Of a DNA stretch of 13,842 bases, positions 1 through 6,610 are shown piece after piece. The stretch's first letter is position 1, and each line of letters begins with the position of its first letter. The translations under genes were made by a program, and so were the position numbers. This DNA comes from an uncultured Oscillospiraceae bacterium (GTDB lineage Bacteria; Bacillota; Clostridia; Oscillospirales; Acutalibacteraceae), in contig CAJJLZ010000041.1 of assembly GCA_905192745.1 (NCBI GenBank), forward strand, positions 1 to 13,842, given 5' to 3'. A model generated the notes under the pieces. The model was given only the letters and a program-made list of their open reading frames with translations. It was not told the DNA's origin and made no database searches.

Positions 1-77
1 TTGTACCAGAAGGGCTGACGGGTCCTCAACTTTCATTTAACTTTACAGTCCGAAAGAGGAGAAGAGGAGAAAACAAA

Positions 78-1145
78 ATGAAAAAGCTGAAACGAACCCA
101 GCGCAAATACAGATGTTTTAGACACAGGCAAAAAAACTTCATCAGTACGTTTCTTTTGCTTACCATGCTGTTATCGCTTGTGGCGTGCGGTAGCGAAGCG
201 GCACCATTCCAGAAAACATCAGGTCGCAGTACTTATTATGGTACTTGGGAAGCTGTAAGCTATGAGAAGGATGGCGTAGCTGCAACGGTTGAAGCGTTAG
301 AAAAAAGCGGAAATTATACTTTAAGCCATACTGGCCTTATTCTTCGTGATGATGGAAGGTATTATTTTTATACGCCATTCAATGATGAAATAGCTGAATG
401 GAAAGTAACCACGGATGGAATAAATGCTGATGGTGATAATATTCGATTTAGCAACAACAAACTCGCACTGAATGTTGGTACTAATGAAGTGTACTATTTT
501 TTTAAAACCTCTGCCGATATGACATTCCCTGAAGATAGAAATATTAGCAATGATTACTTTTACGGAACTTGGAGTGTCGTAGGTGGATATGTAAAATCCA
601 CAAAATTAGCTCTAACTCTCGCGCAAATTAAGAGTTCGTATGATTCTTATATCCAATCTATTATTTTTTCAAATACAGGAAAAGCGTGTGTTCAGTCTGA
701 AAATAAAATACTTACCGGAGATTGGAAATACAGCAGCGGTAAAATTCAATTTCAATTCGGTAGTGAATCAGCAGCATTGACATTAAAGGATAACCTGATT
801 TATTTGCCATTTGGCAGTGATAATATTCTATTTTTTGAAAAGAGTTCCGCTGACCAAACAATCCCAGAAACATCCACCGAAACAGGACTACGCCCTAAAT
901 TCAAGGAAGCTATGGACAGCTACGAAGCGTTCTATGATGAATATTGCGAGTTTATGAAAAAATATAAGGCTAATCCGACAGACCTTACATTGCTTACTCA
1001 ATACACAACTATGCTAACCAAACTGTCCGATATGAATGCTAAATTTAAGGCTTGGAAAAGCGAGGATTTGAATGCTGAAGAATTAAAATATTATTTAGAG
1101 GTTTCAAATCGCGTTATGCAGAAGATGCTTGAAGTGGCGCAGTAA
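78..1145 (+). CDS. Putative lipoprotein with two tandem beta-rich domains and a helical C-terminal domain (DUF6591-like)
   Basis: Encodes 355 residues. A basic N-terminus and a hydrophobic stretch (about residues 21-36) lead to a lipobox LVAC with Cys37, so it is probably a lipid-anchored surface protein. Two related domains follow. The first begins near residue 53 with YYGTW and closes with a YYFFKTSADMTFPED stretch. The second begins near residue 160 with YFYGTW and closes with FFEKSSADQTIPE. This looks like an internal duplication of a lipocalin-like beta fold. The last 85 residues are charged and helical (EAMDSYEAFYDEYCEFMKKY) and resemble DUF6591 of Firmicutes lipoproteins; that name is from memory. 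The start is supported by AAGAGGAG at 62-69, eight bases before ATG; GAGGAGAA occurs twice in tandem there. The gene is clearly AT-rich beside its GC-rich neighbours, which suggests horizontal acquisition. Function is unknown. Confidence 0.85.
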   Translation: MKKLKRTQRKYRCFRHRQKNFISTFLLLTMLLSLVACGSEAAPFQKTSGRSTYYGTWEAVSYEKDGVAATVEALEKSGNYTLSHTGLILRDDGRYYFYTPFNDEIAEWKVTTDGINADGDNIRFSNNKLALNVGTNEVYYFFKTSADMTFPEDRNISNDYFYGTWSVVGGYVKSTKLALTLAQIKSSYDSYIQSIIFSNTGKACVQSENKILTGDWKYSSGKIQFQFGSESAALTLKDNLIYLPFGSDNILFFEKSSADQTIPETSTETGLRPKFKEAMDSYEAFYDEYCEFMKKYKANPTDLTLLTQYTTMLTKLSDMNAKFKAWKSEDLNAEELKYYLEVSNRVMQKMLEVAQ

Positions 1146-1225
1146 AAGAAAGCAGTTGTTATAAAACGGCTGATATCTATGCTAAGGCGCTTCGCTTTGA
1201 TGATATAATATAGACATCTTTTATA

Positions 1226-1268
1226 AAAGGGGGACGGTTAGTGGTAAGGCCACTAACCGTCCCCCTTT
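1226..1268. repeat. Perfect 19-bp palindrome, REP-like, possibly acting as terminator
   Basis: Left arm 1226-1244 (AAAGGGGGACGGTTAGTGG) is perfectly complementary to right arm 1250-1268, with a 5-base loop TAAGG. It lies 80 bases after the lipoprotein stop. The right arm ends CCCCCTTT followed by C, so the U-tract is short for a classical terminator, though the stem is strong enough to stop or protect a transcript. The GGGGACGGTT core resembles a palindromic repeat found in many copies in Firmicutes genomes, sometimes linked to REP-associated Y1 transposases. That resemblance is from memory and no second copy is in this window. Confidence 0.75.
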
Positions 1269-1379
1269 CACCTACACCCAATTATCAAATTACGCTATGA
1301 TAATTTGCATCATTGCCGTTATCTCAATCCGCAACCTTGTCCACTGTCAATATGGAAAGTCCCGCGCTTTCCCCGGAGG

Positions 1380-1415
1380 GCTTTTCCCATACCGCTACAG
1401 CGGCATGGGAAAAGC
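1380..1415 (-). repeat. Inverted repeat straddling the stop codon of the DUF2752 gene
   Basis: GCTTTTCCCAT at 1380-1390 pairs with ATGGGAAAAGC at 1405-1415 (11 bp). Inside it CCGCT (1392-1396) pairs with AGCGG (1399-1403). The minus-strand stop codon TAG (1395-1397) falls in the inner hairpin, so half of the stem is coding. No U-tract follows on either strand, so a simple rho-independent terminator is not supported. It may be an mRNA 3'-end stabiliser or a repeat element. Confidence 0.6.
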
Positions 1416-1856
1416 GTTGCGGACCACCCAGTATATGGCGGCCAGCACGCCGAACGGCACCCAGAATTTCGCCGTGCGGGGCAAAAGCTTCCGCGGCCGC
1501 CCGAAGAGCGCCGCCGCCCCTTCCGCATAGAGAAGCAGCAGCCCGAGCAGAACAAGGAGCGGCGCCGCATTGTACCGCAGAGACAGGAGAAGATCCCCAT
1601 TCAGCAGGGCGCGGACGCTTCGGGTATTCCCGCATCCGGGACAATACCAGCCGGTCAGCGTATGAAACGGGCAGGGAGGACTCCATTGGGACAGCGCCAA
1701 CAGCGGCTTTCTCAGAAAAAAGGCCAGACCAGCCAGAAAAAACGGAGCGGACAGATACAGCGTCTTCGTTCCCCAGCCGTAATCCCGCCGCTTCCTCCGC
1801 GGTTCCGTCCCGGGCGAAGCGGTGGATTGCGGGCGGTTCCCCGGTTCCGGCGTCAT
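1395..1856 (-). CDS. DUF2752 family small membrane protein
   Basis: Encodes 153 residues. A polar N-terminal tail (1-30) is followed by about three membrane segments, near residues 33-48, 96-112 and 131-146. The DUF2752 hallmark is present: C62-P followed by LTGWYCPGCGNTR, with Cys72 and Cys75 and Arg79. The molecular function of the family is unknown; the paired cysteines suggest metal binding or a redox role. The open frame extends upstream to 1919, but the start at 1856 is preferred because AAGGAGG sits eight bases before that ATG. A near-consensus promoter (1891-1919) also lies just upstream, inside the longer frame. The gene is monocistronic, and its 3' end lies inside an inverted repeat. 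Confidence 0.85.
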   Translation of the reverse strand: MTPEPGNRPQSTASPGTEPRRKRRDYGWGTKTLYLSAPFFLAGLAFFLRKPLLALSQWSPPCPFHTLTGWYCPGCGNTRSVRALLNGDLLLSLRYNAAPLLVLLGLLLLYAEGAAALFGRPRKLLPRTAKFWVPFGVLAAIYWVVRNAFPMPL

Positions 1857-1890
1857 CGGCGTCTCCTCCTTTTTCAGACCGTGTGGATTC

Positions 1891-1919
1891 AGTATACGGC
1901 GGCGGGAACGGCTTGTCAA
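1891..1919 (-). promoter_or_regulatory. Sigma-A promoter for the DUF2752 gene
   Basis: On the minus strand there is a perfect -35 TTGACA (complement of 1914-1919), a 17-bp spacer, and -10 TATACT (complement of 1891-1896). It ends about 35 bp before the chosen ATG at 1856 and supports that start over longer in-frame alternatives. Confidence 0.85.
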
Positions 1920-1976
1920 ATTCCCCCGGATTCCTTAAGGTTTTATGACCATTTCGGAACTGCCGGGGGGAACCCA

Positions 1977-2005
1977 TTGACCTTTCCGCCGGGATAGGTT
2001 AAAAT
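1977..2005 (+). promoter_or_regulatory. Sigma-A promoter upstream of rpe
   Basis: TTGACC (1977-1982), a 17-bp spacer, then TAAAAT (2000-2005): five of six matches at each hexamer. Transcription would begin near 2012, giving a leader of about 210 nt before the rpe start at 2221. The promoter is divergent from that of the DUF2752 gene. The -10 overlaps the left arm of the hairpin at 2003-2030. Confidence 0.7.
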
Positions 2006-2126
2006 GAATCCGGCAAAAGCCGGATTCATTGAAAAACGATTGTCGGGCCGAAAGGCCCTTCCTGCCGCTTCGCGGCATCATCGTTTTTCTCCCCGGCATC
2101 TATTCCTCACGGAAAAATGAATCCGG
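2001..2126 (+). repeat. Direct repeat AAAATGAATCCGG flanking the structured leader
   Basis: AAAATGAATCCGG occurs at 2001-2013 and again at 2114-2126. An inverted copy of its core (CCGGATTCATT) lies at 2020-2030. The direct repeats bracket the whole hairpin and three-way-junction unit, so the unit could be a small inserted element or duplicated regulatory sequence. No transposase gene is present. Confidence 0.55.
2003..2089 (+). other. Highly structured leader or candidate ncRNA (hairpin plus three-way junction) upstream of rpe
   Basis: Hairpin P0: AATGAATCCGGC (2003-2014), loop AAAA, GCCGGATTCATT (2019-2030), 12 bp perfect. Immediately after it, an outer stem GAAAAACGAT (2031-2040) pairs with ATCGTTTTTC (2080-2089), 10 bp perfect. 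The outer stem encloses two hairpins: GGGCC-GAAA-GGCCC (2045-2058, a GNRA-type tetraloop) and TGCCGC-TTC-GCGGCA (2063-2077). Together the enclosed parts form a three-way junction. No convincing protein is encoded here. It could be a cis-regulatory leader of rpe, a small RNA, or a palindromic repeat element. It does not match a riboswitch class I recognise. Confidence 0.6.
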
Positions 2127-2220
2127 TATTGTGGTTTTGCTGAAGTATGGGAAAATGCCGACAGGCGTTTCTCCGTTTCGGCGGCGGGGCATCCCGCATG
2201 GAAAGGTTGAGTGATACGGC

Positions 2221-2880
2221 GTGAAAATTTCCCCTTCGATTCTTACCTGTGATTTTGCGCGGCTTTCCGAGGAAATCGCGTTTGTGGAACGCGCGGGAGC
2301 CGATATGGTCCATCTGGACGTAATGGACGGCGTATTCGTCCCAAACCTGTCGTTCGGCCCGCCGGTAATTGAACGGCTTCGCCCCCTGACGAAGCTACCC
2401 TTTGACGTTCATCTGATGATGCAGTTCCCCGGCCGTCTGGCGGAGGCTTTCGCCAAGGCCGGCGCGGATATTCTGAATATTCATCTGGAATGCGATTCCC
2501 CGATCGGGGAGACGCTGGACCGGATCCGCGCGCTTTCGATGACCCCTGCGCTCACCCTGAAGCCGGCCACGCCGGCGGAGGCGGTGTTCCCTTATCTGGA
2601 TAAGGTGGGGCTGGTGCTGGTCATGACGGTGGAGCCGGGATTCGGCGGTCAGAAATTCATGGCGGATATGCTGCCCAAAATCGCGGCGATCCGCGCCGAG
2701 ATCGACCGGCGGGGTCTGGACGTGGAAATTGAGGTGGACGGGGGAATCAACCCGGAAACCGCAAAGCTGACTGCGGAAGCCGGGGCGACCGTCGCCGTGG
2801 TGGGAAGCGCCCTGTTCAACGCGCCGGACCCCCGTGCCCTGGCGCAGGCCGTCCAGTCCTGCGGGCAAAAAAGCAAATAA
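2221..2880 (+). CDS. rpe: Ribulose-phosphate 3-epimerase
   Basis: Interconverts D-ribulose 5-phosphate and D-xylulose 5-phosphate in the cytosolic pentose phosphate pathway. The 219-residue TIM barrel is of normal family length. Visible family marks: the N-terminal MKISPSILTCDFARL with Ser6; HLDVMDGVFVPNLSFGP with His31 and Asp33; DVHLMM with His64; MTVEPGFGGQKF around 135-146; and EVDGGIN with Asp173. The phosphate-binding GSALF lies near 195-199. His31, Asp33, His64 and Asp173 are the expected metal ligands, and Asp33 and Asp173 the acid/base pair. The start is GTG at 2221 because the family motif begins there; the ribosome binding site (GAAAGG, about 13 bases upstream) is weak. A 200-nt structured leader precedes it and a hairpin follows. 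It stands alone here, with neither rsgA nor a thiamin pyrophosphokinase gene next to it. Confidence 0.97.
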   Translation: MKISPSILTCDFARLSEEIAFVERAGADMVHLDVMDGVFVPNLSFGPPVIERLRPLTKLPFDVHLMMQFPGRLAEAFAKAGADILNIHLECDSPIGETLDRIRALSMTPALTLKPATPAEAVFPYLDKVGLVLVMTVEPGFGGQKFMADMLPKIAAIRAEIDRRGLDVEIEVDGGINPETAKLTAEAGATVAVVGSALFNAPDPRALAQAVQSCGQKSK

Positions 2881-2883
2881 CCA

Positions 2884-2928
2884 AGCCGGGCGAAGAAAGC
2901 TCGCCCGGCTGTCTGCTTATATTCTTCT
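2884..2928 (+). terminator. Rho-independent terminator after rpe
   Basis: AGCCGGGCGA (2884-2893) pairs with TCGCCCGGCT (2901-2910) around a 7-base loop, four bases after the rpe stop. The downstream tract is T-rich but interrupted. On the minus strand the hairpin is followed by TTGGTTATTTGCTTTTTT, so it may also stop transcription coming from mecA. Confidence 0.7.
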
Positions 2929-2970
2929 ATTTTTCCTATAATAAAGGTATCCGCCGCTTCACGCCCCGCC

Positions 2971-3534
2971 TCAGCGCCGGGAATGAAGCGCGCCGCACAA
3001 CCGTCCAAGCGCATCCCCCACGGCAATGGAAACGCCGTGCTCGGCGGTAAAGGCGGCGGCCGCGTCTCCTTCTCCCGCCGCGCGGGCGAATTCATGCAGC
3101 AGATGCCCCATCCGTTTGGAAAGGGGCGCGCCGGGATAGAGCACCAGCCGATACTTTTCCCCAAAGGCGTAAAGCGAGCTGCCCCAGGGCAGCGATTCCT
3201 CCTCCACGCTCTGTGCAAGCTGAAGGACGGCGTCCGCCGAATCCAGCTCGTACACATACGGCCCGGCAGCCCGTCGGATGCGCACAGGCCGTTTTCCCCC
3301 TGTCGGGGTGAGGAGAAGCAGGCATCCCCCGTCCACCGGCAGCGCCTCGACCATCAGGCTTCCCGCAGAATCAAACCCTGTGCGGCGCTTCGCTTCCTCC
3401 AGAAGCCGGTGCAGAGCGCTGCGGGTGTTCTCGTTTTCGTAATCCAGATTGTCAAAAGTCAGACCATACGTCCGGAGATCTTCCTCCGTCAGCAATATTT
3501 TCAGACAGCCGTTTTCCAGCATATCCATCTTCAC
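2971..3534 (-). CDS. mecA: Adaptor protein MecA (divergent, clostridial type)
   Basis: Encodes 187 residues. MecA-family proteins deliver substrates to the ClpC ATPase for degradation by ClpCP. The N-terminal substrate-binding part is visible (MLENGCLKILLTEEDLRTYG, then a YENENTRSALHRLLEEA helix and GFDSAGSLMVEALP). The C-terminal ClpC-binding half contains SSLYAFGEKYRLVLYPGAPL and an AEHGVSIAVGDAL segment near the end. Start: the open frame extends to 3597, but GTG at 3534 is preferred because AGGGGG lies seven bases before it and the family motif starts just after. ATG at 3528 or 3522 are alternatives. A promoter (3609-3637) lies upstream. It is divergent from the rnf-like operon. Identification rests on overall pattern; the family is poorly conserved, hence moderate certainty on the exact role. 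Confidence 0.85.
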   Translation of the reverse strand: MKMDMLENGCLKILLTEEDLRTYGLTFDNLDYENENTRSALHRLLEEAKRRTGFDSAGSLMVEALPVDGGCLLLLTPTGGKRPVRIRRAAGPYVYELDSADAVLQLAQSVEEESLPWGSSLYAFGEKYRLVLYPGAPLSKRMGHLLHEFARAAGEGDAAAAFTAEHGVSIAVGDALGRLCGALHSRR

Positions 3535-3590
3535 GGCCGCACCCCCTGCGCTGAATTGAGAGCGCCCGGGCGCGGCGGCGGCCGTCCGGG

Positions 3591-3618
3591 CGTACACCCT
3601 CTCTCTCCATCATATTAT
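3591..3618 (+). promoter_or_regulatory. Weak candidate promoter for the rnf-like operon
   Basis: CGTACA (3591-3596), a 16-bp spacer and TATTAT (3613-3618). The -10 is good but the -35 matches only three of six. It would give a leader of about 28 nt before the rnfC start. It overlaps the mecA promoter on the other strand, so the two units may compete. Confidence 0.35.
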
Positions 3619-3637
3619 GGGGATAAGCTCTTTGCAA
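3609..3637 (-). promoter_or_regulatory. Candidate promoter for mecA
   Basis: On the minus strand there is TTGCAA (3632-3637), a 17-bp spacer and TATGAT (complement of 3609-3614). The -35 matches four of six and the -10 five of six. It lies about 75 bp before the mecA GTG. Confidence 0.55.
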
Positions 3638-3652
3638 GAGGTGAAAAACAGG

Positions 3653-4912
3653 ATGTCGAAATTTACTAAAAGAGGGGTATTTCTTCCTTCGCTGAAGGAG
3701 CCGGCCGCCTCTCGTCCCATTGTGGATATGCCGATCCCCGCGCAGGTTTTCGTGCCGTTGACCGCGGGGGACGGAACCCCCTGCCGTCCCGCGGTGGGAA
3801 CCTATGAAACCGTGATGAAGGGGGAACCCCTCGGCCTGACCGACGGGGAGGGGGCTCCCGCCGTTTTCGCCCCGGTCACCGGCGTACTGTCCGACCTGCG
3901 GGAGATGACCCATCCCCTGCTGGGGGACGTCACCTGCGCCGTGCTTGACTGCATGGCGGGCGGGAACGCCGAACCCCGCTCCCGGGATACGGCGGCGATG
4001 ACGCCGGAGGAAATCCGGGACGCGGCCCGCCGGGCGGGAATCGTGGATGAGCTGGACGGCGCGCCGCTGGCCGACAAGCTGGAAAGCTTTGTGGATACCG
4101 ACCCCTATCTGCTGGGGGCGGACGGCACCGAACAGGAACCGTACAGCTCCAGCGCCTGGGCGGTACTGGGCGAATCGGCGGGACTGGTATCGGAAGGGCT
4201 GGGACTGGCCGCCCGCGCCGCCGGCGCGATCGGCTGCCATATCGCTATTCGGCAGACCGGCAAACAGCGCCGAGCTCTCGCGCAGCGGGCCCCCGGCCGC
4301 CTGATCTGCTCCGTGCGGCGGAAATACCCGGCGGAGCCGGCGCCCCGTTCCGCCGTGCTGCCCGTGCGGGCGATCGGGGTGCAGGCCTGTATGGCGCTTT
4401 ACCGCGCCTGCGCCTTCGGCGAACCGCAATGCGACTGTGTAGTAACGGTGGCCGGGGACGCGGTGGCCAATCCGCAGAACGTCCGGGTGCCGGCCGGCGC
4501 CACCGTGGAGCAGCTGCTCCGTTTCTGCGGACTGGCGGCCGACCCGTCCTATGTCATTCTGGGGGACGCGATGACCGGCCTGACCATTCCGCAGACCGAT
4601 ATTTCCATTGTGCCCGGCGTTGCCTGTGTGCTCGCGCTTACCGCCCGCCCCCAGCCCCGGACCCGCGCCTGCATCGGCTGCGGGCGCTGTGTGCGCGCCT
4701 GCCACGCCGACCTGCTGCCGTATGAGATCATGCGGCGGCTGGACAACATGCAGTACGAGCGGCTCGCTTCTCTTCTGCCGGAGGAATGCGACGGCTGCGG
4801 TGCCTGCTCCCACGTCTGCCCCGCCGGGCTGGATGTGACCGCCAAGGTGCTGGAGGCGCGGGACGCCCACGGAAACATCTTTTTGAACTGGGGGGACGGA
4901 GATGACCTATAA
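3653..4912 (+). CDS. rnfC: RnfC-like electron transport complex protein with degenerate NADH/FMN site
   Basis: Encodes 419 residues. In Rnf complexes RnfC is the peripheral subunit that binds NADH and FMN and carries two 4Fe-4S clusters. Seen here: an N-terminal barrel-sandwich region (1-100), an SLBB-like segment (about 275-330), cluster one C340-x2-C343-x2-C346-x3-C350, and cluster two C379-x2-C382-x2-C385-x3-C389. The Rossmann-like core is altered. Where canonical RnfC has a GMGGAGFPT-type motif this protein has GIVDELDGAPLADKLE (129-144). The NGAECEPY motif is DGTEQEPY (157-164). The KYP motif (224-226) survives, but the glycine-rich sequence after it is shortened. The start at 3653 (AAGAGGTG, nine bases upstream) is preferred over an in-frame ATG at 3617. 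It overlaps rnfD by 11 bp. It is clearly of the RnfC family; NADH oxidation is doubtful. Confidence 0.88.
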   Translation: MSKFTKRGVFLPSLKEPAASRPIVDMPIPAQVFVPLTAGDGTPCRPAVGTYETVMKGEPLGLTDGEGAPAVFAPVTGVLSDLREMTHPLLGDVTCAVLDCMAGGNAEPRSRDTAAMTPEEIRDAARRAGIVDELDGAPLADKLESFVDTDPYLLGADGTEQEPYSSSAWAVLGESAGLVSEGLGLAARAAGAIGCHIAIRQTGKQRRALAQRAPGRLICSVRRKYPAEPAPRSAVLPVRAIGVQACMALYRACAFGEPQCDCVVTVAGDAVANPQNVRVPAGATVEQLLRFCGLAADPSYVILGDAMTGLTIPQTDISIVPGVACVLALTARPQPRTRACIGCGRCVRACHADLLPYEIMRRLDNMQYERLASLLPEECDGCGACSHVCPAGLDVTAKVLEARDAHGNIFLNWGDGDDL

Positions 4913-5891
4913 GCTCGCGCATGCTCCGCATCTGCGGCGCACCGAACGCGCCTCCCTGATGAGCCTCGACGTGCTGATCGCTCTCGTACCGCTGTGCATT
5001 TTTTCCGCCGTATATTATGGCTTCCGCCCGGTTGTCATCGTCCTGACGGGGATGGTAACCGCCGTCCTCTGCGAAACGGTCGGCTGTCTGATGATGAAAC
5101 GGGTCCCCACCGTCACCGACGGCACGGCCGCCGTGACCGGGGGAATTATCGGGGCGCTGCTTCCTCCCGCCGCGCCCTACTGGATGCCGGTGGTGGGCGC
5201 CGCTTTCGCCATTCTGGTGGTGAAAATGCCGATGGGCGGCAGCGGGCGGAACCTGTTCAATCCCGCGGCGGCCGCGCTGGCGATTCTGACCCTGTGCTTC
5301 CCCGGCTTCCTGTTCCGTTATCCCGACCCGGGGCAGAACATACCGCTCCCGCTGACCGGACCGCTGGACGGGGTGATTACCGAAAGCTCCCCCGCCGCCC
5401 AGATGATGAGCGGCGGCCAGACCCTGTTCACCCGCACCATGCTGCTGCTCGGGGATTTCCCCGGACCGATCGGCGCGACGGCCATCGCCGTGCTGGCGGC
5501 CTGCGCGCTGTACCTTTTTACCCGCCGGTCGGCTTCCCCGCTGATTACCTTCGCCTATCTGGCGGTCTGCGCCGGGATGGCGGTCTGCTTCCCCCGCCTT
5601 TCGGGCGGGGCGGCGACCAGCGTGCCGATGGAGCTTTGCTCCGGCTATCTTCTGTTCGCCGGTATTTTTCTGCTGAACGACCCGGTTACCGCCCCGCGCC
5701 ACTGGCTCGGACGGCTGGTATACGGCGCGCTTGCCGGGGTACTGGTGATGCTGCTGCGGTATTACGGCCGGTTTGAAGAAGGCGCCTGCTTCGCTGTGCT
5801 GCTGGTGAACGCTTTCGCCCCGGTGATCGACCGGATGTGCTGGTATCTGCTCAACCTCCGCCGGATCCGAAAGGGGGCGCATGCCGGATGA
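4902..5891 (+). CDS. rnfD: RnfD-like membrane subunit lacking the usual FMN-bearing threonine
   Basis: Encodes 329 residues with about nine to ten membrane segments, the RnfD/NqrB fold. Conserved blocks: VTDGTAAVTGGIIGALLPP (71-89), GGSGRNLFNPAAAA (112-125), GPIGATA (188-194, usually GSIGETS) and NDPVTAPRHWLGRLVYG (259-275). In normal RnfD, FMN is attached through a phosphoester to the Thr of an (S/T)xATP motif. Here the matching stretch is DGVITESSPAAQ (156-167), with Ser163 in the Thr position and no Ala before it. Covalent flavinylation is therefore uncertain; a serine-linked flavin cannot be excluded. It starts inside the end of rnfC and ends in ATGA overlapping the rnfE start, so translation is probably coupled. 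The rnfG gene that normally follows is absent. Confidence 0.88.
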   Translation: MTYKLAHAPHLRRTERASLMSLDVLIALVPLCIFSAVYYGFRPVVIVLTGMVTAVLCETVGCLMMKRVPTVTDGTAAVTGGIIGALLPPAAPYWMPVVGAAFAILVVKMPMGGSGRNLFNPAAAALAILTLCFPGFLFRYPDPGQNIPLPLTGPLDGVITESSPAAQMMSGGQTLFTRTMLLLGDFPGPIGATAIAVLAACALYLFTRRSASPLITFAYLAVCAGMAVCFPRLSGGAATSVPMELCSGYLLFAGIFLLNDPVTAPRHWLGRLVYGALAGVLVMLLRYYGRFEEGACFAVLLVNAFAPVIDRMCWYLLNLRRIRKGAHAG

Positions 5892-6538
5892 AACAGCCGT
5901 TTTCCAAAAGCCTGCGGGAGCTTTGGGACGTGTTTTTCGGCGCGTTCCTTTCTCAGAATATCGTGCTGGTTCAGGCGATCGGCCTCTGCCCGATCATCGC
6001 AATCGGGGTGAACCTGAAATACGGCGTGACACTCGCGGTCTGCACCGCGCTGGTTCTTCTCCCGGCGAGCCTGTTCATGTCCCTGCTGGGGGACCGCCTT
6101 CCGCCCTGGTCCCGCGCGCCGCTGTATACGGTGGGCGCGGCGGCCATCCTGCTCGGGGCGGCGGTGGTGATCGACCGGTTCATCTCTCACGAGCTGTACG
6201 CCGCGCTGTATCTTTTTCTTCCCCTGATGGCGGTGAACACGCTGGTTTCCTACCGGGCGGGCGGCTTCTCCGTCAGCCATGAGCCGGCGGTCGCCCTAAC
6301 CGACGCGCTGGCCTCCTCCCTCGGGTTCGGACTGGTGATCTGCCTGGTATCCGCCCTGCGGGAAATCGCGTCGAGCGGCACGCTGTGGGATATTCCGCTG
6401 GATATCGACCTGCGGCTTCCGGAGGCGGCGCTGCCCTATGCCGCCTTTATTATGCTGGGCTTCATGGCCGCCTTCCTCCAGTGGCTCAAAAGCCTGCTGG
6501 CCCGGCAGGCGGAAAAATACCGCGCCTCCCGCCGCTGA
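5888..6538 (+). CDS. rnfE: RnfE-like membrane subunit with one of two cluster cysteines replaced
   Basis: Encodes 216 residues with about six membrane helices, the RnfE/NqrD family. Matches to RnfE: NIVLVQAIGLCPIIAIG (24-40), the PLMAVN segment (112-117), SYRAGGFSVS and SALREIASSGTLWD (155-168). In canonical RnfE two cysteines help hold the [2Fe-2S] cluster shared with RnfA in the middle of the membrane. Cys34 is kept in IGLCP, but the second, normally in an NC pair, is Thr118 here. The start at 5888 shares ATGA with the rnfD stop, with AAAGGGGG upstream. An in-frame ATG at 5837 lies within rnfD and is not favoured. It follows rnfD directly, with no room for rnfG. Confidence 0.88.
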   Translation: MKQPFSKSLRELWDVFFGAFLSQNIVLVQAIGLCPIIAIGVNLKYGVTLAVCTALVLLPASLFMSLLGDRLPPWSRAPLYTVGAAAILLGAAVVIDRFISHELYAALYLFLPLMAVNTLVSYRAGGFSVSHEPAVALTDALASSLGFGLVICLVSALREIASSGTLWDIPLDIDLRLPEAALPYAAFIMLGFMAAFLQWLKSLLARQAEKYRASRR

Positions 6539-6610
6539 CGACCGCGCGGCGCGTCCGGCGCACAGACTTCCCGGTTTTCGAAAAACTATCAGGAAAGGAC
6601 GGTCGCATTC

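Noticed and set aside
1297..1997. Several overlapping open frames on both strands around the DUF2752 gene
   Set aside because: Only the 1395-1856 minus frame has a ribosome binding site, a promoter and a recognisable family motif. The others are low-complexity shadows.
2029..2214. A 61-codon plus-strand frame before rpe
   Set aside because: It runs through the three-way-junction structure, has no good ribosome binding site and no recognisable motif; the RNA or DNA structure explains the sequence better.
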